A stretch of DNA of 25,729 nucleotides, from positions 1 through 25,729 of the forward strand of contig JBDLTZ010000107.1 in assembly GCA_039805565.1 (NCBI GenBank), given 5' to 3'. Below the pieces are notes generated by a model. The model made no database searches and was not told where the DNA came from. It saw only the letters and a list, made by a program, of their open reading frames with translations. Shown here one piece after another: positions 7,074-14,847 of the stretch. The position numbers were made by a program, and so were the translations under genes. Numbering within the stretch: position 1 is the stretch's first letter; each line of letters opens with the position of its first letter. This stretch comes from CALJIC01 sp039805565. GTDB lineage: Bacteria; Chloroflexota; Chloroflexia; Chloroflexales; Roseiflexaceae.

Positions 7074-8537
7074 ATGGACGACACCCGGAAGCAGACGCTC
7101 CTCTCGCGCCGCAATTTCCTGAGGCTGGGCGGCGGCCTGACCCTCACCGCCATGCTGGCGGCCTGTGGTGCATCGACGACCGCCCCCGCCGCTGAGGCCC
7201 CCGCCGCCGGCGGCGAGGCCGCAGCTCCCACGGCGGCCCCGGCGGCTGAGGCCCCGGCGCCCACCGAAGTCCCCGCCGCCCCAGAAGCCCCCGCCGAGCC
7301 CACTGCCGCCGTCGCCGAGTTCGGCACTGGCGAGGCCACGGTCTTCTGGCACGGCCTCGGCGGCGCCGACGGCGCGACGCTGGTCTCGATGCTCGAGACC
7401 TACTCCAAGGACAATGGCGCGGTTCGCTCCGAGACCTACGCCTGGGACGTCTTCTACCAGAAGCTCCCCACCGCTACGGTCGCCGGCACCCCGCCCGACC
7501 TGGCCTGCTTGCACGAGTGGGGCATCCTGCAGTTCGCCACGCAGGGCGTCATCCAGCCGGTGGATGACATCTTCTTCGGCTCGGGCCTGATTCCCAAGGA
7601 TGACTTCAATCAGGACCTGATCAACAAGATCACGATCGACGGCAAGGTGTACGCCATCCCCTTCGACAACCACGGCTGGGGCATGTACGTCAACACCAAG
7701 GTGATCAGCGACGCCGGCCTCGACCCGAACAACCTGCCGAAGAACCAGGCTGAGTTCATCGAGTGGGCGCAGAAGGTCACTGTCGACGAGAACGGCAAGC
7801 ACCCGAACGAGGACGGCTTCGACCAGGATCGGGTCAAGGTGTGGGCGCTCCACAACTCCTGGCAGCGCTTCACCATGCCCTCGACCTTCTGGCAGTTCGG
7901 CGGCGACATGATCGACGCCGAGGGCAAGAAGTCGCTGCTCGACAGCGAGGGCACAATCGCGGCCGTCCAGATCTGGCACGACTTGATGTACAAGTACCGC
8001 GTTGTTCCGCCGGCGGTGCCCGGCCAGGTCGGCGCGTACGACATGTACAAGACCAACTCGCTCGCCCTCATGTGGGACGGCAGCTGGTCGCTCAACTTCT
8101 TCAAGGATAACCCCGAGCTCGAGAAGGTCACCTACGCGACGCGCCTCAACTCGCTCGCGCCGGATGGCAAGCAGGCCGCCAAGTTCGGCTCGCACATGCT
8201 CGTCATCCCGTCGGGCGTCAGCGATGCGGGCCTCGAGCGCGCCAAGAAGCTGATCACCTGGCTCTCGAACAACGGCAAGACCTGGGCGACCTCGGGCCAG
8301 ATCCCGGCCCGCCTCTCGGTCCAGCAGGACCCGGAAGTCCAGGGCATCTGGTCGGTGAAGGCCTACGCCGAGCAGTTCGCCGCCGTCGGCCGGACGGACA
8401 ACGTCCACAAGTCGGCCAGCGAGATCCAGACTGCCTGGGAGGCCGCCGTCAGCGCGGCGCTCGCCAACACCACCCCGGTGAAGGATGCCCTCACCGAGGG
8501 CAGCAAGCAGATCCAGGCCATCCTGGACCGCGGCTAG
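7074..8537 (+). CDS. ABC transporter sugar-binding lipoprotein, Tat-type signal
   Basis: Protein of 487 residues. I chose ATG 7074 because a GGGAGG site lies about 9 bp upstream and the N-terminus then begins directly with a signal: SRRNFLRLGG (twin arginine at 12-13), a hydrophobic stretch and a LAAC lipobox with Cys31. Thus a folded, possibly Tat-exported lipoprotein is likely. Residues 32-83 are a low-complexity Ala/Pro/Glu tether. The mature domain has features of family 1 extracellular solute-binding proteins for oligosaccharides (CUT1): GTPPDLACLHEWGI, DGKVYAIPFDNHGWGMYVNTKV, and a late SGQIPARLSV segment. It would capture sugar and deliver it to the two permeases downstream. The specific sugar cannot be told from sequence. 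The gap 6899-7073 contains a small GC-rich stem but no clear promoter. Confidence 0.93.
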   Translation: MDDTRKQTLLSRRNFLRLGGGLTLTAMLAACGASTTAPAAEAPAAGGEAAAPTAAPAAEAPAPTEVPAAPEAPAEPTAAVAEFGTGEATVFWHGLGGADGATLVSMLETYSKDNGAVRSETYAWDVFYQKLPTATVAGTPPDLACLHEWGILQFATQGVIQPVDDIFFGSGLIPKDDFNQDLINKITIDGKVYAIPFDNHGWGMYVNTKVISDAGLDPNNLPKNQAEFIEWAQKVTVDENGKHPNEDGFDQDRVKVWALHNSWQRFTMPSTFWQFGGDMIDAEGKKSLLDSEGTIAAVQIWHDLMYKYRVVPPAVPGQVGAYDMYKTNSLALMWDGSWSLNFFKDNPELEKVTYATRLNSLAPDGKQAAKFGSHMLVIPSGVSDAGLERAKKLITWLSNNGKTWATSGQIPARLSVQQDPEVQGIWSVKAYAEQFAAVGRTDNVHKSASEIQTAWEAAVSAALANTTPVKDALTEGSKQIQAILDRG

Positions 8538-8553
8538 TTGCGGCTCGTGTGGG

Positions 8554-8579
8554 GTCCCGGGGGCTTCGGCCCCCGGGAC
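8554..8579 (+). promoter_or_regulatory. Intercistronic UUCG stem-loop between binding protein and permease genes
   Basis: A perfect 11-bp stem (GTCCCGGGGGC with GCCCCCGGGAC) closes the extra-stable tetraloop UUCG. No T run follows, so it is unlikely to be a full terminator. A stem at this place in sugar-uptake operons commonly protects the upstream binding-protein message or attenuates the permease genes. A second, weaker G-run/C-run pair follows at about 8591-8607. Confidence 0.75.
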
Positions 8580-8642
8580 AGCATCTCTGCGGGGGGATAC
8601 CCCTCCGCCCTCCCCAACAGGGGCTCAGACGGGGTAAAGATT

Positions 8643-9575
8643 ATGAGCACGTCGACGCAGACACTGTCTCGCGGTGATGCTGGAGCCGCGCGTCAGCAGC
8701 AAATGCGTAGGTTGCGTAAGCAGCTGCCCAACGCCCTCTTTATTTTGCCGCACCTTATCTTCTTCCTGGTCTTCCTCGTCGGGCCGATCTTCCAAGGCCT
8801 GCGGATGAGCTTCTACGATTGGAAGATCCTCGCGAAGCAGCAACAGTGGATCGGTATCTCCAACTACACGTCGCTCTGGGCTGACCCGCTGTGGTGGAAG
8901 GTGCTCACCAACACGCTCTACTTCACGGGCCTGACGGTCGTCCTGAATATCGTCGTGGCGCTGTTGGCCGCCGTGGCACTGAAGCGCGCCTTCTTCGGCC
9001 GCGACCTGTTCCGCGTGCTGTTCTACTCGCCGGTGATCCTCTCGGTTGCCGTGGCCGGCCTGGTAGCGCTCCGCGCCTGGGATCCGCAGCGCGGCCTCGT
9101 CAACTACTACCTGGTCGAGTGGTTTAACCTGCCACGCATCACCTGGCTCGGCACCAGAGAGACTGTCATCCCCACGATTGCCATCACCACGGTGTGGTGG
9201 ACCTTCGGCGGCGCGATGCTGGTGTTCCTCGCCGGCCTGCAGAACATCCCCGAACAGCTCTACGAGGCGGCCAAGATCGACGGCGCCGGCCCGCTCGGCA
9301 CCTTCTTCCGCATCACCATCCCTCTGCTCACGCCCACCATGCTGTTCGTGGTGGTCACGCAGTTCATCGCCCACATGCAGGTGTTCGGCCAGCCCATGCT
9401 CATGACAAACGGCGGGCCAGGCCACGAGTCACGCACGGTGGCCATCTACCTCTACCAGACTGCCTGGGCTTTCTTCCGTATGGGATACGCCTCGGCAATG
9501 GCGGTGATGCTCGCGGTGGTGATGATCGCTGTGACCCTGATCCAGTTCCGGCTGCTTCGCAGCGAGAGCGACTAA
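8643..9575 (+). CDS. ABC sugar transporter permease, MalF/UgpA type
   Basis: Protein of 310 residues from ATG 8643, which follows a GGGG-containing weak ribosome-binding site; upstream in-frame codons read through the intercistronic hairpin and are not credible as protein. Six hydrophobic segments are visible, starting with NALFILPHLIFFLVFLVGPI. The cytoplasmic EAA loop is present at about residue 208 (EAAKIDGAG, then FFRITIPLLTP), where the nucleotide-binding subunit docks. The C-terminal TNGGPGHESRT segment before the last helices is typical of this permease type. It pairs with the next gene to form the membrane channel. No ATPase gene is present in the window, so a shared MsmK/UgpC-type ATPase encoded elsewhere is the likely energiser. 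Confidence 0.94.
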   Translation: MSTSTQTLSRGDAGAARQQQMRRLRKQLPNALFILPHLIFFLVFLVGPIFQGLRMSFYDWKILAKQQQWIGISNYTSLWADPLWWKVLTNTLYFTGLTVVLNIVVALLAAVALKRAFFGRDLFRVLFYSPVILSVAVAGLVALRAWDPQRGLVNYYLVEWFNLPRITWLGTRETVIPTIAITTVWWTFGGAMLVFLAGLQNIPEQLYEAAKIDGAGPLGTFFRITIPLLTPTMLFVVVTQFIAHMQVFGQPMLMTNGGPGHESRTVAIYLYQTAWAFFRMGYASAMAVMLAVVMIAVTLIQFRLLRSESD

Positions 9576-9587
9576 GAGGAGGCGACC

Positions 9588-10454
9588 GTGGCAGCAACAG
9601 CACTCGAATCAAGCCCGCGGCGCCTGAAGATCTCGTGGGACGCCATCGGCCTCTGGGTCGCGCTCCTCCCACTGACGATCATCACGCTGATGCCAATCGC
9701 CTACATGCTCTCGCAGGCGTTCACGCCCGAACAGGACAGCATGGTCTGGCCGATCCAGTGGATCCCGCAGCGCCCCACCATCAATAACTTCGTGCGCATC
9801 TTCCAGGACCCGACGCTGCCCGTGCTGCAGTGGTTCATCAACAGCATGGCGGTGGCCGGCTCGGTCACGCTCCTGGTGCTGGTGATCACCTCGCTGGCCG
9901 CCTACGCCTACGCGCGCCTGGAGTTCCCCGGCCGTGACGCGATCTTCTTCCTGCTGCTCATCAGTCTGATGATCCCGAACGCGGTCACGCTCATCCCGGT
10001 GTTCCTGCTGCTGCGCGATCTGAAGATGCTCGACTCGTACCACGCGGTGATCTGGCCCGCGGGCGCCGGAGTCTTCGGCGTCTTCCTGCTGCGCCAGCAG
10101 TTCATGGCGATCCCCAAGGAGCTCGAAGAGGCCGCCGTGGTGGACGGCGCGAACCGCCTGCGCATCTACTGGCAGATCTGCCTGCCGCTCGTGCGCTCGG
10201 CTATGGTCGCCCTCGGCATCTTCACATTCCTCGGCTCCTGGAACGATCTGTTCTGGCCGCTGATCGTGCTCAGCGACCGCGTCAATCTGACGCTGCCCGT
10301 CGGACTCGCGGTTCTCGGCCAGGGTAACTACGTCCAGCGCGGCCTCACCATGGCCGCCGCAGTCATCGCCTCGGCGCCGCCGCTGATCCTGTACGCTATC
10401 TTCCAGCGCCGCATCATCGCCGGCGTCGCCACCACCGGCCTCGCCGGGCGCTAA
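9588..10454 (+). CDS. ABC sugar transporter permease, MalG/UgpE type
   Basis: Protein of 288 residues starting at GTG 9588, preceded by a strong GAGGAGG site; it begins 12 bp after the first permease stops, so the pair is one operon. Six membrane segments are visible. The EAA loop is at about residue 181 (EEAAVVDGANRL, then IYWQICLPLVRS), and a GSWNDLFWPLIVL segment follows, a signature of MalG-type permeases. It forms the second half of the transport channel with the preceding gene product. Substrate is unknown, although the GH2 enzyme directly downstream suggests a beta-linked oligosaccharide. Confidence 0.95.
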   Translation: MAATALESSPRRLKISWDAIGLWVALLPLTIITLMPIAYMLSQAFTPEQDSMVWPIQWIPQRPTINNFVRIFQDPTLPVLQWFINSMAVAGSVTLLVLVITSLAAYAYARLEFPGRDAIFFLLLISLMIPNAVTLIPVFLLLRDLKMLDSYHAVIWPAGAGVFGVFLLRQQFMAIPKELEEAAVVDGANRLRIYWQICLPLVRSAMVALGIFTFLGSWNDLFWPLIVLSDRVNLTLPVGLAVLGQGNYVQRGLTMAAAVIASAPPLILYAIFQRRIIAGVATTGLAGR

Positions 10455-10486
10455 CGCCCGCTGCACGCCCACTATAGGGGATAACG

Positions 10487-10518
10487 GCGATAGGGGCAGG
10501 CTGACCTGCCCCTATCGC
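10487..10518 (+). terminator. Long stem-loop between the permease and GH2 genes
   Basis: A perfect 14-bp stem (GCGATAGGGGCAGG with CCTGCCCCTATCGC) has a CTGA loop. It lies 32 bp after the permease stop. The run of U residues needed for classic intrinsic termination is missing, so it may attenuate rather than stop transcription into the GH2 gene. Confidence 0.5.
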
Positions 10519-10573
10519 GTGCCCTGAGCCCGCCTGTTACACGCTACCAACACCCGACAACGGAGCACAGTCC

Positions 10574-13381
10574 ATGTCGACGAACGTCACCCACCCCCGC
10601 CAGCGCCGCTCACTGGACGGCGCCTGGCAGTTCCGCACCGACCCGCACGCAAACCTCGCCGCCGACGCCCCCGGCTCCTGGCGCACCGTTACCGTCCCCG
10701 CCCCGTGGCAGTCGCACGCCGACGACCTGCGCGACTACCAGGGCGTCGCCTGGTACCGCCGCGGCTTCGAGGTCCCCGCCGACTGGTCCGGCAGCGCGCT
10801 CGTGCTGCACTTCGGCGCGGTGGACTACTACGCCGAGGTCTACGTCAATGGCCGCCTCGCCGGCGAGCACACCGGCGGCTACCTGCCGTTCGACCTCGAC
10901 ATCAGCGCCCTGGTGCGCTACGGTGCCGAGAACGAGCTGACGGTGCGCGTCACCGACCCCTCGAACGACCGCGAGCGCTTCCCCGAGACTCCCTTCGATG
11001 AGATCCCACACGGTAAGCAGAGCTGGTACGGGCCGCTCAGCGGCATCTGGCAGAGCGTCTGGGTCGAAGCTCGCCCTGCGGCCCACGTGACCCGCCTCAA
11101 GGTCACCCCCGACGCCCGGGCAGCACAGGTGACAGTCGAGGTGACCCTCAGCACCGAGGTCTCCGGTGCGGCCACTCTGGCGCTCGACGTGCTGGCCCCC
11201 ACCGGCGAGCGCGTGGCCACCACCGAGCTTGAGCTGCGCGGCAGCGCGGCCAGCGCCACCATCCCCGTGCCGAGCATCACGCTCTGGGAGCTGGAGGCCC
11301 CGGCCCTGTACACGCTCGCAGCCACGCTGCAGGGCGCCGGCCCCGCCGACCGGCTCGAGACCCGCTTCGGGTTCCGCACGATCGAGTCGCGCGACGGCGC
11401 GCTCTACCTCAACGACAAGCCGCTCATGCTGCGTGGCGCCCTCGACCAGGACTACTACCCCGGCACGATCGCTACGCCCCCCTCGTATGAGTACCTCGTG
11501 CACCAGGCGCAGCTCGCCAAGCGCATGGGCCTCAACTGCCTCCGCTGCCACATCAAGGTGGCCGACCCGCGCTATATCCAGGCCGCCGACGAGGTGGGCA
11601 TCCTGGTGTGGGCCGAGCTGCCGAACTGGAACCGCTGGACTCCCGAGGGCGCGGCCACCGGCGTCGAGACGCTGATCGGCGCGATCGAGCGCGACTGGAA
11701 CAACCCCTCGGTGGTCATCTGGACGGTGATCAACGAGAGCTGGGGCGTGGACCTGGTGGGCAACCCCGAGCACCGCGCATGGCTGAAGCAGGCCTTCGAC
11801 ATCGTCAAGGCGGCAGCCCCCGGCCGCCTCGTGGTGGATAACTCCGCCTGCTTCCCGAACTACCACATCAAGACCGACCTCGACGACTACCACATCTACA
11901 CGGCTATGCCCGACGAGCGCGATCGCTGGAGCCGCCTGATCGCGCAATTCGCCGGCCGCGCCAAGTGGACCTTCGCCAGCGGCGCATTCGACGAGCGCGT
12001 CAAGCCGCGCAGCGAGCGCACCATCGAGGACTACGACTGGCCCTTCGGCGGCAACGCCGACGCTGACCCCATGCCTGAGATCGAGCGCACCGGACAGGAG
12101 CCGCTGATCCTCTCCGAGTTCGGCAACTGGGGCCTGCCCTCACTCGAGTCGCTCCGCGCCGAGACCGGCGCCGACCCCTGGTGGTTCGAGACCGGCGACG
12201 ACTGGGGCGATGGCGTGGTCTACCCGCACGGCGTCGAGCAGCGCTTCGAGCGCCAGGGTCTGGACCGCATCTTCGGCGACTACGAGCGCTTCTCGCTCGC
12301 CACGCGTCGCGCTGAGCTCGATGCACTGCGCTTCGAGATCGAGGAGATGCGCCGCCACCCGAGCATCGGCGGCTACATCATTACTGAGTTCACCGACGTC
12401 CACTGGGAGTGCAACGGCCTGCTCGACATGCGGCGTAACCCCAAGATGCCGCTCGACGCGCTGGCCGACCTGAACGCCGACACGGTGCTCATCCCGGATC
12501 GCCGCCAGGGCGCGCTGTTCGCCGGCGCCTCCCAGGAGATCGCGGTCAGCGCCTCGCACTGGGGCGCCCGCCTGCTCGAGGCCCCTGAGCTGCGCTGGAG
12601 CGTCTCGGCAGCCGGCCAGCAGGCCGCCTCCGACGGCGTGATCACACATGCCGGCTCCATCGCTCCCCGCTCCACCGTCGCCCTCGGCGCGGTGCGCGTG
12701 GTGGCACCGGAGGTCGATCGCGCCACCACCGCCACCCTGCGGCTGGAGCTGTGGGACGGCGGACGCCGCGTGGCCGCCACTGACCACCGCATCGCGGTGT
12801 TCCCGCGCGCCACGGGCGCCCTGCCGAAGATCCACGTGGACGGCGACGAGGCACTCGAGGCGGCGCTCCTCGGCCTGGGCTACACTGTGGCGAGCGCGCC
12901 GGGGGCCGGCATCGTGACGGTGGCGCGGCGCTGGACCGATGAGCTCCGCACACATGTCATCGAGGGTGGCCACGTCCTGCTGCTGGCCGAGGACGACGCC
13001 GGGCTGGAGTGGTCGCCGGGCCACAGCCTGGCGGGCGTGACGGTCGAGCCGCGCCTCGGAACAGTGCGCCAGGGCAGCTGGGCCTCGAGCTTCTTCTGGA
13101 TGCGCGGCGACTGGCCGGGCGACGGGGTGCTGGACGACGCCTTCGAGCGGGTGTTGCCGGAGTACGTGATCACGGGCTTCGCGGAGCGCGAGTACCCGGA
13201 CGATGTGCTTGCGGGCATGTTCGTGGGCTGGATCCGCAAGCCGGCGGCGGCGGCGGGCGTGCGGCGGCTCGGGCGCGGCAAGGCGCTCGTCACCACCTTC
13301 CGCCTGACGAACAACCTGGGCACTGATCCGGCCGCCACGCACATCTTCGCCCATCTTGCGCGCGCCGCAGCCACGGCGTAG
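10574..13381 (+). CDS. Glycoside hydrolase family 2 enzyme with a C-terminal extension
   Basis: Protein of 935 residues without a signal peptide, so probably cytoplasmic and acting on imported sugar. Domains: GH2 sugar-binding jelly roll (about 5-165, with QGVAWYRRGFEVP and YAEVYVNG), an immunoglobulin-like domain (about 170-270), and a TIM barrel (about 275-620). Catalytic residues are visible as the acid/base in WTVINESWG (N387-E388) and the nucleophile in ILSEFGNWG (E515). A further 300 residues (about 640-935) include Ig-like beta sequence and an alpha/beta-looking segment (VHVDGDEALEAALLGLGY-like spacing), which is longer than minimal GH2 enzymes. GH2 covers beta-galactosidases, beta-glucuronidases, beta-mannosidases and others; the specificity is not clear from sequence. 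The start has a weak GGAG site. It follows the transporter genes and probably uses their substrate. Confidence 0.92.
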   Translation: MSTNVTHPRQRRSLDGAWQFRTDPHANLAADAPGSWRTVTVPAPWQSHADDLRDYQGVAWYRRGFEVPADWSGSALVLHFGAVDYYAEVYVNGRLAGEHTGGYLPFDLDISALVRYGAENELTVRVTDPSNDRERFPETPFDEIPHGKQSWYGPLSGIWQSVWVEARPAAHVTRLKVTPDARAAQVTVEVTLSTEVSGAATLALDVLAPTGERVATTELELRGSAASATIPVPSITLWELEAPALYTLAATLQGAGPADRLETRFGFRTIESRDGALYLNDKPLMLRGALDQDYYPGTIATPPSYEYLVHQAQLAKRMGLNCLRCHIKVADPRYIQAADEVGILVWAELPNWNRWTPEGAATGVETLIGAIERDWNNPSVVIWTVINESWGVDLVGNPEHRAWLKQAFDIVKAAAPGRLVVDNSACFPNYHIKTDLDDYHIYTAMPDERDRWSRLIAQFAGRAKWTFASGAFDERVKPRSERTIEDYDWPFGGNADADPMPEIERTGQEPLILSEFGNWGLPSLESLRAETGADPWWFETGDDWGDGVVYPHGVEQRFERQGLDRIFGDYERFSLATRRAELDALRFEIEEMRRHPSIGGYIITEFTDVHWECNGLLDMRRNPKMPLDALADLNADTVLIPDRRQGALFAGASQEIAVSASHWGARLLEAPELRWSVSAAGQQAASDGVITHAGSIAPRSTVALGAVRVVAPEVDRATTATLRLELWDGGRRVAATDHRIAVFPRATGALPKIHVDGDEALEAALLGLGYTVASAPGAGIVTVARRWTDELRTHVIEGGHVLLLAEDDAGLEWSPGHSLAGVTVEPRLGTVRQGSWASSFFWMRGDWPGDGVLDDAFERVLPEYVITGFAEREYPDDVLAGMFVGWIRKPAAAAGVRRLGRGKALVTTFRLTNNLGTDPAATHIFAHLARAAATA

Positions 13382-13418
13382 GCGTGCGCCGAGAAGAGTA
13401 GCAGGGCTACGAGCACAC

Positions 13419-13454
13419 AAAAAGGGGGGTGGAGCGCTGCACGCTCCGCCCCCT
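13419..13454 (-). terminator. Intrinsic terminator of the acyl-CoA dehydrogenase gene
   Basis: A stem made of GGAGCG/CGCTCC plus a G-run/C-run extension with a TG wobble pair (13424-13454) has a 5-nt loop. On the minus strand it is followed by five T residues (13423-13419). It lies between the convergent GH2 and acyl-CoA dehydrogenase genes, and could also slow transcription coming from GH2, though no T run follows in that direction. Confidence 0.85.
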
Positions 13455-13485
13455 GTGCACTTCCGAGCCTCGTGCTCTTCCACCC

Positions 13486-14733
13486 CTACTCGCCCCACTC
13501 CTCGGGATCGTAGGCCGGGAGCTCCTTCCGCAGCGGCGGGTTGGCGCGGCTCCCGAGCGCAAAGTCGGCTTGCAGCAGCTCCTGCAGCTCGCGCGTCCCC
13601 TCGTAGATCACCCCGCCGCGCGAGTTGCGCAGGTAGCGCTCCACCGGGTACTCGTCCGAGTAGCCGTACGCGCCGTGGATCTGGATCGCGTCATCGGCCG
13701 ACTCGAAGCTGCTCACCGTGGCGTGCCACTTCGCCAGCGTCGTCTCGCGGGTGTTGCGGCGCCCCTGGTTTTTCATCCAGCCGGCGCGGTACACCAGCAT
13801 GCGGCTCGTGTCCAGCTTCCGCACCATGTGGCTGATCATGCGCTTCACCAGCTGGTGGTCGGCGATCGGCACGCCGAAGGTGTGGCGCTCCTTCGCATAG
13901 CGCACGCTGGCCTCGAGCGAGGCCTGGATCAGGCCGGTGGCTCCGGCGGCCACGGTGTAGCGGCCGTTGTCGAGCGCGGCCATCGCGATCTTGAACCCCT
14001 CGCCCTCCTCACCGAGCCGGTTCGCCACAGGCACGCGCACGTCCTGCAGCACCACCGCACCGGTGTTCCCCGCGCGCACGCCGAGCTTGCCGTGGATCGG
14101 GTGGCTGCTGAAGCCGGGCGCGGTGCGCTCCACAATGAAGCACGAGATGCCGCGGTTGCCCTTCGCCGGGTCGGTCTTGGCGAAGACCAGGAAGTGATCG
14201 GCCAGGTCGGCCAGGCTGATCCAGGTCTTCTCGCCGTTCAGCACGTAGCTGTCGCCTTCGCGGCGGGCAGTGGCGCGCATTGCGCCGGCGTCGGTGCCGC
14301 TGTCCGGCTCGGTCAGGCAGTAGGCGGCGAACTTCCGCCCCGCGGCCTGCGGCGCCAGGTACTTCTGCTTCTGCTCCTCGGTGCCCCACTGGAGCAGCGA
14401 GAGCGAGTTGAGCCCGGTGTGGACGCTCAGCACCACACGCAGGAAGCTATCCACGCGCTCCAGCTCCTCGCACACCACCGCCAGAGACAGGTAATCCATG
14501 CCAGCCCCGCCGTACTTCGCCGGGATGCAGATGCCGAGCAGGCCAAGCTGGCCCATGCGCTCGAGCACTGTCCGGATGTGCGGACGCGTCTCTGGCCCCT
14601 CGGCGCCCGCGCCCGAGCGGTCCCACTCGCGGATGTGCGGCGCCACCTCGCGCTCGGCGAAGTCGCGCACGGTCTTGCGAAGGATCTCGTGCTCCTCCGA
14701 GAGGAACATGTCGTAGTTGTCGGTGAAGTCCAT
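13486..14733 (-). CDS. Acyl-CoA dehydrogenase
   Basis: Protein of 415 residues with the complete acyl-CoA dehydrogenase fold. The N-terminal helical part includes ILRKTVRDFAEREVAPH and GICIPAKYGGAG. The middle domain has the FAD-contacting AYCLTEPDSGTDAGA signature and GEKTWIS. The C-terminal part has RYAKERHTFGVPIADHQLV and the family's IQIHGAYGYSDEYPVERYLR. The probable catalytic base is Glu378 in VIYEGTREL, the position used by short/medium-chain type enzymes. It introduces a trans-2 double bond into an acyl-CoA and passes electrons to ETF; etfBA lies about 8 kb away. A GAGGAG site precedes ATG 14733. The 114-bp gap to the gene upstream has no clear promoter, so read-through from the ligase operon is possible. 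Chain-length specificity cannot be assigned. Confidence 0.95.
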   Translation of the reverse strand: MDFTDNYDMFLSEEHEILRKTVRDFAEREVAPHIREWDRSGAGAEGPETRPHIRTVLERMGQLGLLGICIPAKYGGAGMDYLSLAVVCEELERVDSFLRVVLSVHTGLNSLSLLQWGTEEQKQKYLAPQAAGRKFAAYCLTEPDSGTDAGAMRATARREGDSYVLNGEKTWISLADLADHFLVFAKTDPAKGNRGISCFIVERTAPGFSSHPIHGKLGVRAGNTGAVVLQDVRVPVANRLGEEGEGFKIAMAALDNGRYTVAAGATGLIQASLEASVRYAKERHTFGVPIADHQLVKRMISHMVRKLDTSRMLVYRAGWMKNQGRRNTRETTLAKWHATVSSFESADDAIQIHGAYGYSDEYPVERYLRNSRGGVIYEGTRELQELLQADFALGSRANPPLRKELPAYDPEEWGE

Positions 14734-14847
14734 CGTCTATCTCCTCGGTGAGTGACTGGCGCGAGGTGCCAGGCCCCTCGCCCCCTCTATCTTAACATTG
14801 AAGGCCGGCTCCGCGAGGCGCACCCCGCCGAAAGCCCGCGCCGCGGC

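Noticed and set aside
7050..8408. Open frame of about 450 codons antisense to the sugar-binding protein gene
   Set aside because: It mirrors a clearly recognisable gene, has no family motif or ribosome-binding site, and its Arg/Gly/Val/Glu-rich sequence is what GC-rich codon patterns yield in antisense.
10610..13498. Two long open frames antisense to the GH2 gene
   Set aside because: The GH2 strand has an intact domain set and catalytic residues; the antisense products look like composition-driven shadows.
13429..14751. Open frame of 440 codons antisense to the acyl-CoA dehydrogenase
   Set aside because: It spans the terminator and the whole opposite gene and shows only His/Arg/Leu-rich shadow sequence.
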